A stretch of DNA of 64,000 nucleotides from Emydura subglobosa (Eukaryota; Chordata; Testudines; Chelidae): positions 59,916,862 through 59,980,861 of the forward strand of contig ML679958.1 in NCBI GenBank assembly GCA_007922225.1, in the 5' to 3' direction. The translations under genes and the position numbers were made by a program. The notes under the pieces are model-generated. The model searched no databases and was not told the DNA's origin. It saw only the letters and a list, made by a program, of their open reading frames with translations. Shown piece by piece: positions 34,527 to 45,986 of this stretch (the stretch's first letter is position 1; each line of letters begins with the position of its first letter).

Positions 34527-34806
34527 GACCTGGTCTGCACTAGAAAATTAAGTTGTCTTAACTACATTGCTCTGGGGTGTGGAAAATCCACCCCCCTGAT
34601 CATCATAGTTAAGCTGATCTAACCGCCAATGTAGACAGTGCTAGGTCAATGGAAAAATTCTTCTGTTGAGTTAGGTATTTCCTCTCAAGGAGGTGGATTA
34701 TCTATGCTAACAAGAGAACCCCTTCTGTTAACATAAGTAGCATCTACACTAAAGCACTACAGTGGTGCAGCTATGTCACTATAGCATTTCAGGTATAGAC
34801 AAACCC
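34527..34806. mobile_element. Harbinger-type MITE
   Basis: Left end GACCTGGTCTGCACTAG; right end reverse-complemented GGGTTTGTCTATACCTG. TTA precedes (34524-34526) and TGA follows (34807-34809), consistent with a TTA duplication with one change. Interior is AT-rich with a pair AGTTGTCTTAACTAC and ATAGTTAAGCTGATCTAAC. Non-coding. Confidence 0.75.
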
Positions 34807-34809
34807 TGA

Positions 34810-35635
34810 AATTCCTAAAGAAAAAAAATACAAATCAGTTAGGAGCATATTTGGGGAGAGTTTATTTGATGGGATGAAGGTAGAGCATAAATAAAATATT
34901 AAATGACTTCCAGTTCTGAATATGTACCTCAGAAAATGTCATTAAACCACCAAAAAAAAAAAGTATAAATTGGGCCAAGATAGCTACTTTAGGCACAACA
35001 AAGTGCAGATTCTTCTTGAAATGAGTGCAAAGTAGTTGTTACGGTATATAGCAATATATTCTGATTTATGTAGCTGTCTATATTGCATAAAAGTTATAAA
35101 AGGATTCCAGTTCTGTAAAAATTTACAGCAAAATTGAAAATAGATACTTATATATTAACTTCCAAAAGCTTATCTGAAAGATTAATGCAACTTTTCAGGA
35201 GCTGCATATTGAAAAGTTACCACTGTAACAAACAAAAGTGCAATCTCTTTAGTATTCTTTTTAGCCCTCTCAGCAGATAACTCCATTGCAATATTATTCT
35301 GCATGACGAATTTGGTTCATGTTACTCAGGATGTAATGGTATATGTCAAGCAATGCCTTCAGAACTGCAGTTACTTTTAGTATAATAATTAATTTACTGT
35401 GATTTTCAAGTGTTACCAAGATATTTTATATCCTTCACTGGATTAGAATTACCCCAGGATAAGAGGAAATGCACTAATCATGACTTTTCTAAATGCCTAT
35501 TCAAATAAGACAAGGCATACAGCAAGGGAAAGCAATTTCTTGCAAGCCTGATCTTGTCAGGTGGAGTTTGTAAAAAAGTATCCACACCAATTGTTTCTTG
35601 AGTAAGATGGGTGTGTTGTCCTAAAACAAATTAAT
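34810..35635. other. No recognised feature
   Basis: AT-rich; no frames of note and no pairable terminal repeats. Confidence 0.35.
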
Positions 35636-35639
35636 AAAA

Positions 35640-35995
35640 TGAAGGTTAAAAGGTGACTTGAATACAGTCTTTAAGTATCTACACGAGGAACAAAATTTGA
35701 TAATGGGCTCTTCAGTCTAGCAGAGAAAGATATAACATTACTCAGTGTCTGGAACTTGAAGCTAGATACATTCACACTGGAAATAAAGTATAAATTTTGA
35801 AGAGTAAAGGTAATTAACCATTGCAACAATTTACTATGGGTCATTTACTGCATTCAATTTTAAAATCGAGATTGGAAGTTTTTCTAACAAATATGCTCTA
35901 GGGATTATTTTGAGGAAGTTTCCTGGTGTGTGTTATACAGGAGGTTAGACTAGATGATCACAATGGTCCCTTTGAGTCTATAAATCTATAATAGT
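35640..35995 (+). mobile_element. CR1 LINE 3'-end fragment, plus strand
   Basis: Starts in the C-terminal coding/3' UTR region (GATAATGGGCTCTTCAGTCT AGCAGAGAAAG) and ends in the standard 3' end GGTTAGACTAGATGATCACA followed by ATGGTCCC and CTATAAATCTATAA. Not coding any more. Confidence 0.82.
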
Positions 35996-36184
35996 GGGAT
36001 GCTTGTGTTTATGGCTATGACATAGAACTAAGACTTAGAAAAAAGTGCACGTTAGAAAGTTGTGAAGAAGGGGATTTAAAGTAAGGGCTAAATAATTTAC
36101 ATAGAAACTTTTGGGTCTGACTTTGTAAATGTCATCAGATTAGGTCCAAATTCATTGATTTTTCTGTTGTGGCTAAACCTCAAA

Positions 36185-36480
36185 CCCATATATGACAGGT
36201 GTAAATATCAAGGAGGGACGGGAATTCTTTCAGTCTCATAAAGGATAAAGTTAGAAGTAATGAGATGAAATTAAGCAATCAAAAATTTAGGCTGAACATC
36301 GGGAAAAATTGCTAATGGTAAGAGCTATGAGTCTGGGAAATAATCTGCCAAAGGAAACCCTATTGCCTAAATAATTGACAAAGCACGAGAGTATATACTA
36401 CAGAGAACAATCCTGCGCTAACTGGTAGGGAGGAATGGATTAGGTGACCTAACAGGCCTTTCTATCTTTAATGTATATGG
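36185..36480 (+). mobile_element. CR1-like LINE 3'-end fragment, plus strand
   Basis: Reads GAAATTAAGCAATCAAAAAT and GGCTGAACATCGGGAAAAAT, equivalent to the CR1 block encoding RLNLRKN-type text, and ends GGATTAGGTGACCTAACAGG CCTTTCTATC. A different CR1 subfamily from the preceding fragment. Confidence 0.75.
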
Positions 36481-36639
36481 TATGACTCAGAACTCAGCCT
36501 TTTGGCTGTTTACCATCCATAATGAAAACATGTTTTATTTAACACTCTGCTTCTAATGCTGTTCCAATATTCAGAACAGCAATGGCTGGAAGTGTGACTG
36601 AGAAATCTGCTTTCAAAGGGGGGATGGGGAGTAGAGTTA

Positions 36640-36995
36640 GACATACCACAAACATTTTTAAGATATGGAAAAATATTCCCATTGCAAGTCAGGAAGAAAA
36701 GTCAATCGCAAAAATTCTAACCCTAAAAATCCATGGGAAAAAAGTTCAGTTTTGGCCAGTTGAAAAGTTTCATATAGATTTTGACTTAAAAATAATTGTC
36801 TACGTTGACAAACAAACAAAAGGTAGTTTTAACTTAAAAAAAATGAAACTTTCTGGCTTGAAATGTCAACAGGTAACTTTTTTCTCCCAAACTTCTGAGT
36901 TAAGAGGTTTGTTTCATGAACAGTTTCCATTTCAACAATGCAGCATTTTTTGGCAAAAAATGTGGTTCATTGAAAAATTTACAACTGCTCTCATA
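36640..36995. repeat. AT-rich DNA-element end
   Basis: Rich in AAAATTTC/GAAATTTT-like words (AAAAGTTCAGTTTTGGCCAG, TTGAAAAATTTACAACTGCT) in the same style as the repeat that surrounds Harbinger-1. The 145-codon frame through it is a result of few stops in this composition and has no recognisable domain. Confidence 0.45.
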
Positions 36996-38000
36996 GTGAG
37001 GTATGAGAGTTCACACTGAAATTCATGCAGAGCAATTGCTGCCAGTTTAGCATGGCATTACAGCCTTAAAGATGCTACATCTGCAGGATGAAGCTGATTA
37101 GGGTGGGAGGAGAAAGGGGCATTTGGTTAAAGTAATATTGATCTAAAGTGAGAAGGAAAGGTGACATTTCTATAACCTTCCTTTGGTTGACTGATCCTAA
37201 AATCCCTGGCTGAAGTAGGGAAGAATTCCCTTTCAGTTGGTACCTCATATCCACCTAGAACACACACACACACTTAACTGCCTCTTATCAACAGCCCAAA
37301 ACAGGACAAAGAAAATAAAGGGTGGAAATATCACGTGAGATAATTTCCAGTTGAATCAGTAATTATTGTAAAATCAGGATTATTTAAGAAACCTACTTTC
37401 TTGTGATTACCTAAAGAAAGAAAGCATATGTAATCCCATCTGAAATCTGTCCCGTAATGCTGGTCGTTACAACTGCAGGATGACAGACGAGGCAGAAAGA
37501 CAGATAAACAAATTTTAAGACTTTCTTCAACATTTAGGTTGTTACAATGACAGCCTTGTGCAAATTATTAGTGTAAGCAGGGTCTGAATGAGCTCTCCCC
37601 TGCAGAGCTGGCTGAAGGGAGAGGAACAGGCATCAGGGCCAGACTGTATTTGCATGAGCACACCTCTCTTGTTAGGTGATCAGCATGATGGGACTGCTTT
37701 GCCCAAATGATCTCTTTGGCTGGTGTCGGGTTACAAATCACTTTACTGTTGAATGCAGGGGTAATGAAATGTTGTTCCCCTTATTGAATGAGCAAAGGGC
37801 AGCAGAACTGGTCTTAGCCTGTTCTGATTGGCCACTATCATCTGAACTGAACTGGCTAAGCAAGGGGCTCGGATTCCAGAACCCAGTGAAGGTAGATGGG
37901 GGTGGTGACAGGTATTCCTGCCTGGAAGTGGGAGCTCTTCCGAAGAGCCCCAGCCATGGTTTAATCTCCTCCTCCCACTAGCCAAAGATAAAGCTAATTA
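36996..38000. other. No recognised gene; short (AC)n
   Basis: A short (CA)n run lies at about 37259-37272. The GC-richer part 37560-37980 could be an LTR or DNA-element fragment but has no pairable ends. Confidence 0.35.
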
Positions 38001-38004
38001 AGAT

Positions 38005-38411
38005 TCTATTTGGAGTCTTTTGTTTTGTGAAGTGTTTGCTAGAACTGAAACCAGCTACTGTGGGACAGCATTCCTGCCCAGCATCAGCAGATCAACTGGA
38101 CTGTTCTGTACAGGTGCATACACAAGAAAGGAGAGTCTGAAGAAATACAAAAGAAGCGTACACACCCTGCCATCAAGTTCCAGAGGGCTATCACTGGTGT
38201 GCGTCTTTGGCTGAAATAATGGCCAAGAGAAATCAGAAGTACAAAAGGCCCAGTGGGAACAAGCCATTAGGCTCCCACGAAGGCTGCACCTAAACAAAAG
38301 ATTGCAAAGCCAGTGAAAGTTTCTGCCCCTCGTGTTGGTGGAAAGCACTAACTTGTCAAACAGTGGTTGGTTGTGTTAGATAAACACCTGACTGACTTTA
38401 AAAAAAAAAAA
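38005..38411 (+). pseudogene. RPL24: Processed pseudogene of ribosomal protein L24
   Basis: RPL24 is a component of the cytosolic large ribosomal subunit. The clearest part reads [20 protein letters not shown] followed by [18 protein letters not shown], the RPL24 core, then a shifted AKRNQK block and AQWEQAIR. After a deletion of about 25 codons in the lysine/alanine-rich helix it resumes at TKAAPKQKIAKPVKVSAPRV and GGKH, with a TAA stop at 38349-38351. The N-terminal third (about 38005-38095, with FARTE matching YARTD and CGTAFLPS matching the CESAFL block) is damaged by deletions. No introns interrupt it, and a poly(A) run lies at 38400-38411, about 50 bases past the stop. So it is a retrocopy of the spliced mRNA. 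At least two frameshifts and an in-frame stop make it non-functional. No target-site duplication was found. Confidence 0.9.
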
Positions 38412-39203
38412 TCAGCACTGAGGTTCATCCACTAAGAACTAACAATTGCTGAGAATCAGAGAGAGCTGGCTGGAACCTCAAGAGAGTGACCTGCAGAGGT
38501 CACAGTGAGAAATCAGTGGTAGCAGAAGGCGATGGTGTGCAGCTTGGCAACTAGTGGGTGACTGGGGGAAATGGCCTATGGAGCAATGAGTGGCCAGCAG
38601 AGTTGCTGGCAGAGTGGCGAGCGGTACAGTGGTGATGGCTGGTGGGGCAAGCAGGGTGCCTTTTTCTCCCCCTGCCTAGCCATGGTAAGAGGTGACTTAA
38701 GGGTGTTCAGATGCACCCCTGAGCTCTGAGTCATCACTGAACAAAGACAACAACTGTGAGTGGAGTGTGGGGGAGAAAGAAAGGAGAGACAAATGACACT
38801 GCCCAACATACTCTGGGATAGGGGTTTTGCTCATGGTTTTATGTTTATGAATCCTGCTTGCTTTGTTTTCACAAATTAATGCTGAGTTAATTCCCTCCTT
38901 TTATTAAATGGTCTTATTTCCTACGCTGAGACTCTGTGCTTGCAAGAGGGGAAGTATCGACTTGTAGAGGCATCCAGGGTTGTGGCATATAATTTCCCAG
39001 GGACTGCGAGACAGTTTTGTGTTATATTATTGAAAGGAACCCCTAGATGTTGAACCCGGCCCTTGCTGCTGCCGACTCCAACTGACGGAAGGGTTACATT
39101 AGTCAGACAGAAGATGACACAATAATGAAACTCAGGATATGAAGTTCCCGTGAAGTTCGGCTGTTGTCTGATTTAATGGAAAATTAATTCAATAGAAGCT
39201 ATT

Positions 39204-39244
<41 letters not shown>

Positions 39245-39850
39245 CTGTGGCAAGAAAAATATGAAGAGATGTAATACATAAAGTCTTCCAGCCCCCTTGA
39301 AAAGCAGTGGGGGAGATAGATCTGCAGAGGATGAACCAATTGGTCACATTCTTGGGTCTTTAATCTTCCTTTTCAGGGGAAAGGACATATTCAGAATTCA
39401 TCCATGTGTGTGTGTGTGTGTGTGTATTGAAAAATAGCTAATAAATAATGATTATCAGTGCACACAGGTGCCAGATCCCTCATGGAACACAGATCCTGGT
39501 AAAAAAATATGTCCCTGCCCACAAAACCTTTCAACCCTAAGGCCTGATCTTACTAAGCAATCCACACAGGAGCTGGGTAGTTATTTGGACCCTTATATCC
39601 ACATGAGGTTCTACGGGAGAGGTGTTCAGTTCCTTTGAAAAACAGCGCACTTTTATTTAGTTATCTAACTGTGGATTTAGAAGCCTAATGTTTTCCACAA
39701 AGTTTTTAAAATTTTAACCAAAATCTGTCAATAATTGAGATGAGACACACTGCCTCAGCAAGTGCAAACTCTATGAACAGCTCCAACCAGCTAACCTTTC
39801 CTTCATTCCACATAAATCTGCTCATAGTAAACTTAGGTTCTAGAGCACAT
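38412..39850. other. No gene; poly(A)24 and (TG)n tracts
   Basis: A run of 24 A lies at 39211-39234 and a TG microsatellite at about 39404-39426. The poly(A) run could be the tail of an old retroposed sequence, but nothing recognisable precedes it. Confidence 0.4.
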
Positions 39851-39854
39851 CTAA

Positions 39855-40126
39855 GGGCTTTGTCTACACTTGAAGTGCTATAGCAGCACAGCTGCAGCAC
39901 TTTACTGTAAACCCTACTTACCCCAATGGGTGGAGTTCTCCCATCGGCACAGATAGGCCACCTCCCTAAGAGGCAGTAGCGAGGTTGAGGGACGAATTCT
40001 TCCATCCACCTAGCACTGTCTACTCCAGGGTTAGGTCTGCTTAACTACGTGGCTCAAGAATGTAGATTTTTCACACCCTTGAGTGAAGTAGCTGTGCTGA
40101 CCTAAGCTTTTGTGTAGAACAAGCTT
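39855..40126. mobile_element. Harbinger-type MITE
   Basis: Left end GGGCTTTGTCTACACTTG after TAA (39852-39854). The reverse complement of the right end, AAGCTTGTTCTACACAAA, pairs with it imperfectly. The interior CAGCACAGCTGCAGCAC and the GGGTTAGGTCTGCTTAACTA block are typical of this MITE group. Confidence 0.65.
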
Positions 40127-40684
40127 CAGGATTTCTCTTTCAGGTGGGATGCCTTACATTGGCCACCTAGCAGTAGAAATTTCTGCAGAGCTATTAGAGG
40201 CAAGACTGGAAAAGATGACAGAAAAATTGGGAAAGTCTATAGAGGCCCAGCAAAACATTAAGCTCACACAGCAAGATTGCCATGGCGACACCGGTCCCTC
40301 TGGGCAGCTCCACAAATCCCAAGCTGAAACCAGGCACTGAAGGAAACGCAAGTTTACATTGCTGCTAAAAATGAAATATGATCCCCTTCAGGGGCACAAA
40401 ACTAAACGTCAGATCATAATGAGTAGCAGAAAGAGGGTGTAAACTGAAACACTTTGCAGGACCTGGACAGTGTGAATAACATGTCTAAAGGGATAAACAA
40501 GTCATGCCAGCGCAAATGTGTGTAGACTGAATCACTGCAGCAGAAAGGCAGCTAGCCAGCAGGCAGTGTGAAAACATGCTGAGGAACTGAAGGAGGCAGA
40601 AGGGAAGCGTCTCAGGTCACACTAGCCATCCTGAGAGGCAAGTACTTTCTGTTATTGCTTGTTAAAGGCTACATTCTTTCATTC
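40127..40684. other. No recognised feature
   Basis: A 76-codon plus frame at 40110-40340 has a helical, charged middle (LLEARLEKMTEKLGKSIEAQ) but no start context or known homologue; likely chance. Nothing else identified. Confidence 0.35.
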
Positions 40685-40701
40685 AGAATTTGAGGTCTGA
40701 A

Positions 40702-41579
40702 GGCATGGGTGGCAGGTGTAATCGGCCAGGCGAAGCCTGCCTCTGGACTCCTGGGCTGTGGTCAGGACCCAAGCATAATTTTTTCAGACCCAGTAAAAAC
40801 TCATAACACGGGCCCCCCTCCCACACACATACCGCAATCCCTCATCCCATACATACAATCTCATGAGCCATGAACAAATTTTTCCTGATGGTAATGGGGG
40901 TTGCAGCTTAGGCCAGGACCCCCAGGGCCGCTGGGCCACGGTAAAGTGTGCCCTTCTCCTCCCCCATGTGAAGGCCCTGGCCATGGTGCCCCCACCTCTT
41001 CCCCTCCCTTTTGGGAGTGGGCTTCCATTGGAAGTTTGTGCTTATTTATTATGCACCATGCAGGTTCCCAGGTGGCTGAGGGGGCAGTATCTGCTACTCA
41101 GCTTCCCAGGTCCCTTGGACTCCCCAGGGAGACTACTGATGAACCTGGGAAGCTGAGTAGCAGATACCATCTCCTCAGCCTCCCGGGAACCTGCATGGAG
41201 CATAATAAATAAACTCAGCTCAGGGGTATGGTGGAGAGTGAAAGCGGAGGTTGCCTTGGGGGGATGCGTGTGTGGAGGAGGAGGGGTGTGAGGAGGAGGG
41301 AGAGGAGAGTGGGGAGGAGAGACATGGTGAGTGCTGGTACGGGGGCTGAGCAGGCGGGGGAGGAGAAGGAGGGATGCACGTGGTGAGCAGTGGCAGGGGC
41401 GAGCAGGGAGGATGGGGGAAGGAGAGGAGGGATGCATGCAGCAAGTGGGGAGGGGACTGATCAGGGAAGAAGCGGGGCTTGAGGTGGAGCAGAGGTGGAC
41501 CGTGGGAGGGACCATGGGCGGAAGAGGTGGGATGGGAGGCTAACCTCCCCAAGGGTAATCTTCACCTGCTGCCCATGCC
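40702..41579. mobile_element. DNA element, 878 bp, with long internal hairpin
   Basis: Terminal inverted repeats: left GGCATGGGTGGCAGGTGTAA, right reverse-complemented GGCATGGGCAGCAGGTGAAG. TGAA lies on both sides (40698-40701 and 41580-41583) and may be a 4-bp duplication, although the terminal bases make the exact length ambiguous. The interior holds a long hairpin at 41043-41213 and a purine-rich GGAGGA tract (41225-41540). No transposase. Open frames of 157 and 110 codons on minus across the CCTCCT-rich tract are compositional. Superfamily not determined. Confidence 0.72.
41043..41213. repeat. Long hairpin (about 70-base arms)
   Basis: The left arm, starting TTATTTATTATGCACCATGC and running to about 41112, is matched by the reverse complement of the right arm 41141-41213, ending GCATGGAGCATAATAAATAA. 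Only a few mismatches are visible and the loop is about 28 bases. Lies within the DNA element. Confidence 0.9.
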
Positions 41580-42039
41580 TGAAGGGACCATTGTATCATC
41601 TAGTCTGACCGCCTCTACATCAGACCTTTCACCTAGTGATCCCTGTATTTAGCCCAGTAATTTGTGTTGGACTAAATCATATCTCCCAGAAAGACATCCA
41701 GCCTTCAGCTGAAGCCATCAAGAGATGGAGAATCCACCACCTCCCTTGGAATATTGGTCCACTTGTTAATTACCCTCACTGTTAAAAAATTGCTAATTGA
41801 AATCTGTCCAGTTCCTGTTTCCAGCCATGAACTGAAACTGCCTTTAAATATATGAAACACCGCAGCAACCATGGACTAATTTTTCAAAAGTGACTATGCA
41901 CTTTCGTATGTTTCTAAATGGGCATGTGCAGTCTCTAATACACATGCACATCTTCAACAGCCAGAGTTACATTAAATTGGATTAACATTATTTTGTAAAG
42001 GAGATATAAACAGTCTTGCTGCTGGGCATATGCCAAGCA

Positions 42040-42180
42040 CTAAGGCTCTGATCCAGCAAAGCACCTAAGCATGTGTTTAACTTCAAGCATATGAGGAGTC
42101 CCATTGAAGTCAATGGGAATATTTACATGCTTAAAGTTAAGTACATGCTTAAATGCTATGCTGAATCAAAGAAGAACTGA
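42040..42180. repeat. Palindromic short repeat
   Basis: AAGCATGTGTTTAACTTCAAGC and the inverted CTTAAAGTTAAGTACATGCTT flank the centre TCCCATTGAAGTCAATGGGA (about 42100). A near-perfect hairpin MITE; a related copy is at 21750-21843. Confidence 0.75.
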
Positions 42181-42234
42181 GTGAGATTAAGAGGAAAGTT
42201 CCCCTATGGTCAGTTTAGGCCATAAATATTCACT

Positions 42235-42500
42235 ATGGAGCTTAAGAAGATAATGGCTATACTGGGTCAAGTCAGTGGTCTATCTAGACCACTATCCTGT
42301 CTTCCAAGAATAGCCGGTGCCTGATGCTTCAGAGGGAATGAACAGAACAGGGCAATTATTGAGTGATCCACTCCCTGTTGTCCAGCTCCTGTCTTCAGGG
42401 AGTCAGAGGTTTAGGGACACACAGAGCATGAGGTTGCATTCCTGACCATCTTGGCTAATAGCCATTGACAGACTTATCCTCCATGAATTTATCTTATTGT
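42235..42500 (-). mobile_element. CR1 LINE 3'-end fragment
   Basis: Reads on plus ATACTGGGTCAAGTCAGTGG, TCTATCTAGACCACTATCCT, GAGGGAATGAACAGAACAGG and CTTATCCTCCATGAATTTAT, the reverse complement of a common turtle CR1 3' region. Non-coding. Confidence 0.8.
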
Positions 42501-42509
42501 TTTGAATCC

Positions 42510-43220
42510 AGGTAAACTTCTTGCAACTGCCCTTGAAACATATAATATTAGCCATCATCAGAGATGGGATATTGTAATTATTGGGGTTATTCTGTACCCC
42601 AAAGCTGTAGGGCACCAGTAGCATGCCCGCTGTACCACATTTTGAAGACAAGCTCTGTAGGTGCGTCACCTGCTAGGTCTTGTAGGCGCGAGCCTTGCTG
42701 GGTCCCAATAACTACTCGGACTCATGGCTAAGGGAAAGGTTTTAATTAGGGATGGCAGGAAAGGTTGCAAATACCCTAAGTACAGAGGCTTACACAGTTA
42801 TTGTCCAAAGTGAGCAGTGGTGCTTCTGTTTGGATCCATGGGGGAGTCTAATAGACAGTCAGGTTTCTTCAGACCTAGTGCCTGGAGCGCCCTATCCAGT
42901 CTAGTCCCTATTCAAGCAAATAAGCATTTGTGGGTTTCCAAGCCAGGCTCGGTTATTGTTTCTCACTGAGCCCCTCAGCACTGGTTCTCTGCCCAGCCAC
43001 TGCTCTTCCCCCTTAAGTCCCACGCAGATCTGCACCCAGCTCTGATGTCTGACAGTCCAAGCCTGTCCCACACATGGCTCTGTACACAGTTCCTGGGCTT
43101 TCTCTTCAGCTTCCTCCTATCCTGTGGCTTCCACTCCCAAATAGAATACCTTCCCTCTTACCTGGTGAAGGGAAGGGGAAGTGCAATGGGGAGGAATCTG
43201 ATGTCCTTGCTTTGCAGGTT
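42510..43220. other. No gene; possible LTR-like debris
   Basis: 42660-43200 has the C/T-rich look of turtle LTRs (CTGAGCCCCTCAGCACTGGT) but no TG...CA boundaries with duplication could be found. Confidence 0.3.
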
Positions 43221-43227
43221 CATTACA

Positions 43228-43285
43228 ATATTAAACTAGATGAATCATTGGTCTGACCCAGCATGGCAGTCCCTATGTAGAAGAG
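43228..43285 (+). mobile_element. CR1 LINE tail
   Basis: AACTAGATGAATCATTGGTCT followed by GACCCAGCATGGCAGTCCCT is a CR1 3' terminus in plus orientation. Only the last 55-60 bases are present. Confidence 0.65.
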
Positions 43286-43289
43286 AGAA

Positions 43290-45250
43290 CGCTATAACCT
43301 TGTAAAGCAGCAAGACAAGCCTTAGTGTGTTATAGATGGATGAATGTTTATATCACATCAAATCTACTAACAAAAAATCACTGCATTGGGTTCAGCTGAC
43401 AGTATGTTAAGGACAGACATGAGGCAGTAAGTTCAAAAACTATGAGAGAGATGTGAAAATATAGCTATTTAAAACAGAATTTTCTGCACAGGAAGAGGGA
43501 GAGTTCAAAATCAGTCAATACAGAAGAAGAGAACAAGACACTTTAGAGTAAATGTTTCCGCTTCAGCGAGCAGCTATGAGGATGATTATACACAACTGTC
43601 GTCCACTGCATCTACAGGTGGTAGGAAAATTCCCAGTCCTTGTAGAAAACAACACAGAAGTTTGAACAAAATCATTGATTTTCATCATTGAACTTTGTTG
43701 TCCTCTTCCACCAGCTTAGCAGTTTATTCTTCAGACAGTATCCAGGAAACCTCAGAAGCAGATCATTAAACTCTCTGGGCTTGTTTAGTTATGCTGGCTG
43801 CCTCCTGGCTGCAGACCCAACATCTGTTTGGGGCAAATTCTACTTCAAGGTGCTGATTTGCAAAGCTCCATTGACTTCAGTAGGTCTCTTTGTGTCTGCC
43901 TGGATGGAGCAATTTGCAGGATTGGGGCACTAGTTATTTACACGGATGTAAATTTGGAGTAACTTCATTGACTTCTATGGAATGCAGAAATGTCCTGAAC
44001 ATGTTTTCAATGGTTTGCCAGATATGGTGTTTTGACCTTTGGCCTTCCTGTATGCAGTTTTCAGGGCTTTGATTTTCTCCCCTCCCTGGGATCCTTTCCA
44101 CTGAATCCCCCTCTTCTGTCAGCTATATGACTTCCTCATAGAATTGATGGTTTTGGGTACCTCTCCCCAAATTAGGGGTCTTTCTGACCTCGCACAAGAA
44201 CTTCACCAGAAGGCAGGAGATGGCTTCAGGCCAGCTGACAGCAAACTGGGAGGAGGATTTCTCAGACAGCATGTCTGTTCAAATAATGCAGAAGCACAGC
44301 AGAAACATAGCAGGCAAATGTGTGGTTTAAATGTCAGACCAGGGTAGATGAGTTGTGGTGCAAAAAAAAAAAAAGGAGGTAGAGAGCTAGGAAATATAGC
44401 CTTGTGTAAAGGCATTGAAGGTCTATCAGCATCTGGGCTTGACTAGCCTGCATCCTCATTGCAAAGCTGGTGAATTGCCAATCCAGGCTGAAGAAAAACC
44501 CAGGCTCAAATCTGCACCCTCAGTTGTGCCTGTTAGCACAGGCTTACATCACCCTCAAGGCTATGTGGACATCAGCAGAATTGGGGGCAGTACCCAAGAG
44601 CCTGGGGCTAATTCTGTGGTGATGGCATATCCTAAAGGAAGGAATCCTGCTGAACTTTAAGTTCCTTCATGAATATATGTTGTCCCTCATTTTAGGTCTT
44701 TGTTACACATTGTATAGCACATTTGGGCACTGGTAGGTGAGAAGTAAGGAGAGCTGCCAGTATCGTTTCTATGCCTAGGGAGCCAGTGGAGGCACAATAC
44801 GGACTAGCACTAACTCAGAGATGGGGCATTTTAACATTTCCATGCCCCTCTATCACATTCATACACTCCCCGCCAAGTGGAACAGAAAGTAGAGCACCAG
44901 TGTAGACAGCCGAAGAGTAGCTATGCAAATTCTTAAATCTGTTTTCAACCTACACATGTTCTATGAATAGGTATGAGTCATACACCCTGAGGAGCAGTTG
45001 CAGAGGAAAAAAAATGTGAGTGTAAAAATAAATGCCATTTTAAATGTTCTGTGTAAAACGAATACATATTTGTGGAAATCATTGTCATTGAATCCAACAC
45101 ACTACAAGCAGAAATAGCATATCGAATCTGAAACTAAAATCCTTCATCTTAAACAGGCACATATCAACCTAAGTCAAATGTAGTTTGAATCAAGGCCTTT
45201 TTTCAAACTGACAACATACTTTCCTCCCAGTCTATACAGTTTCACTGAAC
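43290..45250. other. No recognised gene; short hairpin repeat text at 43840-43985
   Basis: 43840-43985 holds CATTGACTTCAGTAGG and CATTGACTTCTATGGAATG, part of common small sauropsid repeats. An A-run lies at 44361-44373. 44400-44640 may be a MITE remnant (ends GTCTATCAGC and GGCATATCC). Confidence 0.35.
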
Positions 45251-45255
45251 CCAGT

Positions 45256-45986
45256 TGTGACGTTCCCCCCAGCAATCTGGACTGGTGTGTAGCTGTGTCA
45301 CCCCAACCCCTCACTCCTGGGCCCTGACTTACTCCGCTTTGTTGTGTGAACCACCACTCCTAGGTCAACCCACGCCCAGCCTCCTGCGAGTAATTTGTCC
45401 CTGACCTAGTGAAGGAACGCTTCTGGCCAGCCACTCATGGGATAGACTTCCAGCAAACACCCCCAGTTCCAGATGCAACCCTGGGACCGGCCGTCTTGCA
45501 GAGTTCAGTGCTGGACACTGCACCCTGCAAGCTCATTACATTAGTCCATCAATTTACCAAAGAAATTGATACGCACCAGCTCTGTCACTCTGTCAGGTGA
45601 TCGGCCATGTCCAGCAATGGGCATGGTTTCCTCCACTTGAGTCAAATGAGCGTCACCTTATCAGGTGCTCAGGCCAGTCCATTGTTCCTGTATGCATGCC
45701 TCTGTGAGGTGTGGACCGTCACTTTGCATTATGTTTGCCTGGATCTATTTAAGCCATGTGAGACACACCTTTGGGAATATTACATAGCAGAATTTCATAT
45801 CTATACATATGTGACTTTGCAGAAAACATGCTACCATAACAATAATGTTCAGTATGTCATGAGCATTCCAAAAACACCTTATATGACATACTTTGCATTA
45901 GACAATACACAGTTATACTATAAGGGTGAATGTGAATTATCCAGAAATCACACCCTAAGGGTGTACATGGGGTACAGCATGTCACT
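45256..45986 (+). mobile_element. Solo LTR, 731 bp, with CCAGT duplication
   Basis: Begins TGTGACGTTCCC and ends CATGTCACT, so the ends are TGTGAC and GTCAC(T), where the last base has probably changed from A. The 5 bases CCAGT occur directly outside at both sides (45251-45255 and 45987-45991). TATTTAA at 45746-45752 suggests a plus-strand promoter. The interior is not coding; the 128-codon frame across 45607-45993 runs over the LTR end and is not a gene. Confidence 0.72.

Larger units (their letters stand above)
40685..41880 (-). mobile_element. CR1 LINE 3' fragment split by a DNA element
   Basis: 40685-40701 holds the very end of a CR1 (AGAATTTGAGGTCTGAA), and after the intervening DNA element the CR1 continues as GGGACCATTGTATCATCTAG TCTGACC through ATGGAGAATCCACCACCTCC to about 41880. 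The two parts fit together across the insertion. Confidence 0.8.

Noticed and set aside
39211..39234. Poly(A)24 as the tail of a processed pseudogene
   Set aside because: No coding similarity could be recognised upstream of it.
41042..41552. 157- and 110-codon proline/serine-rich minus frames
   Set aside because: They translate a GGAGGA tract and a hairpin inside a DNA element; composition explains the lack of stops.
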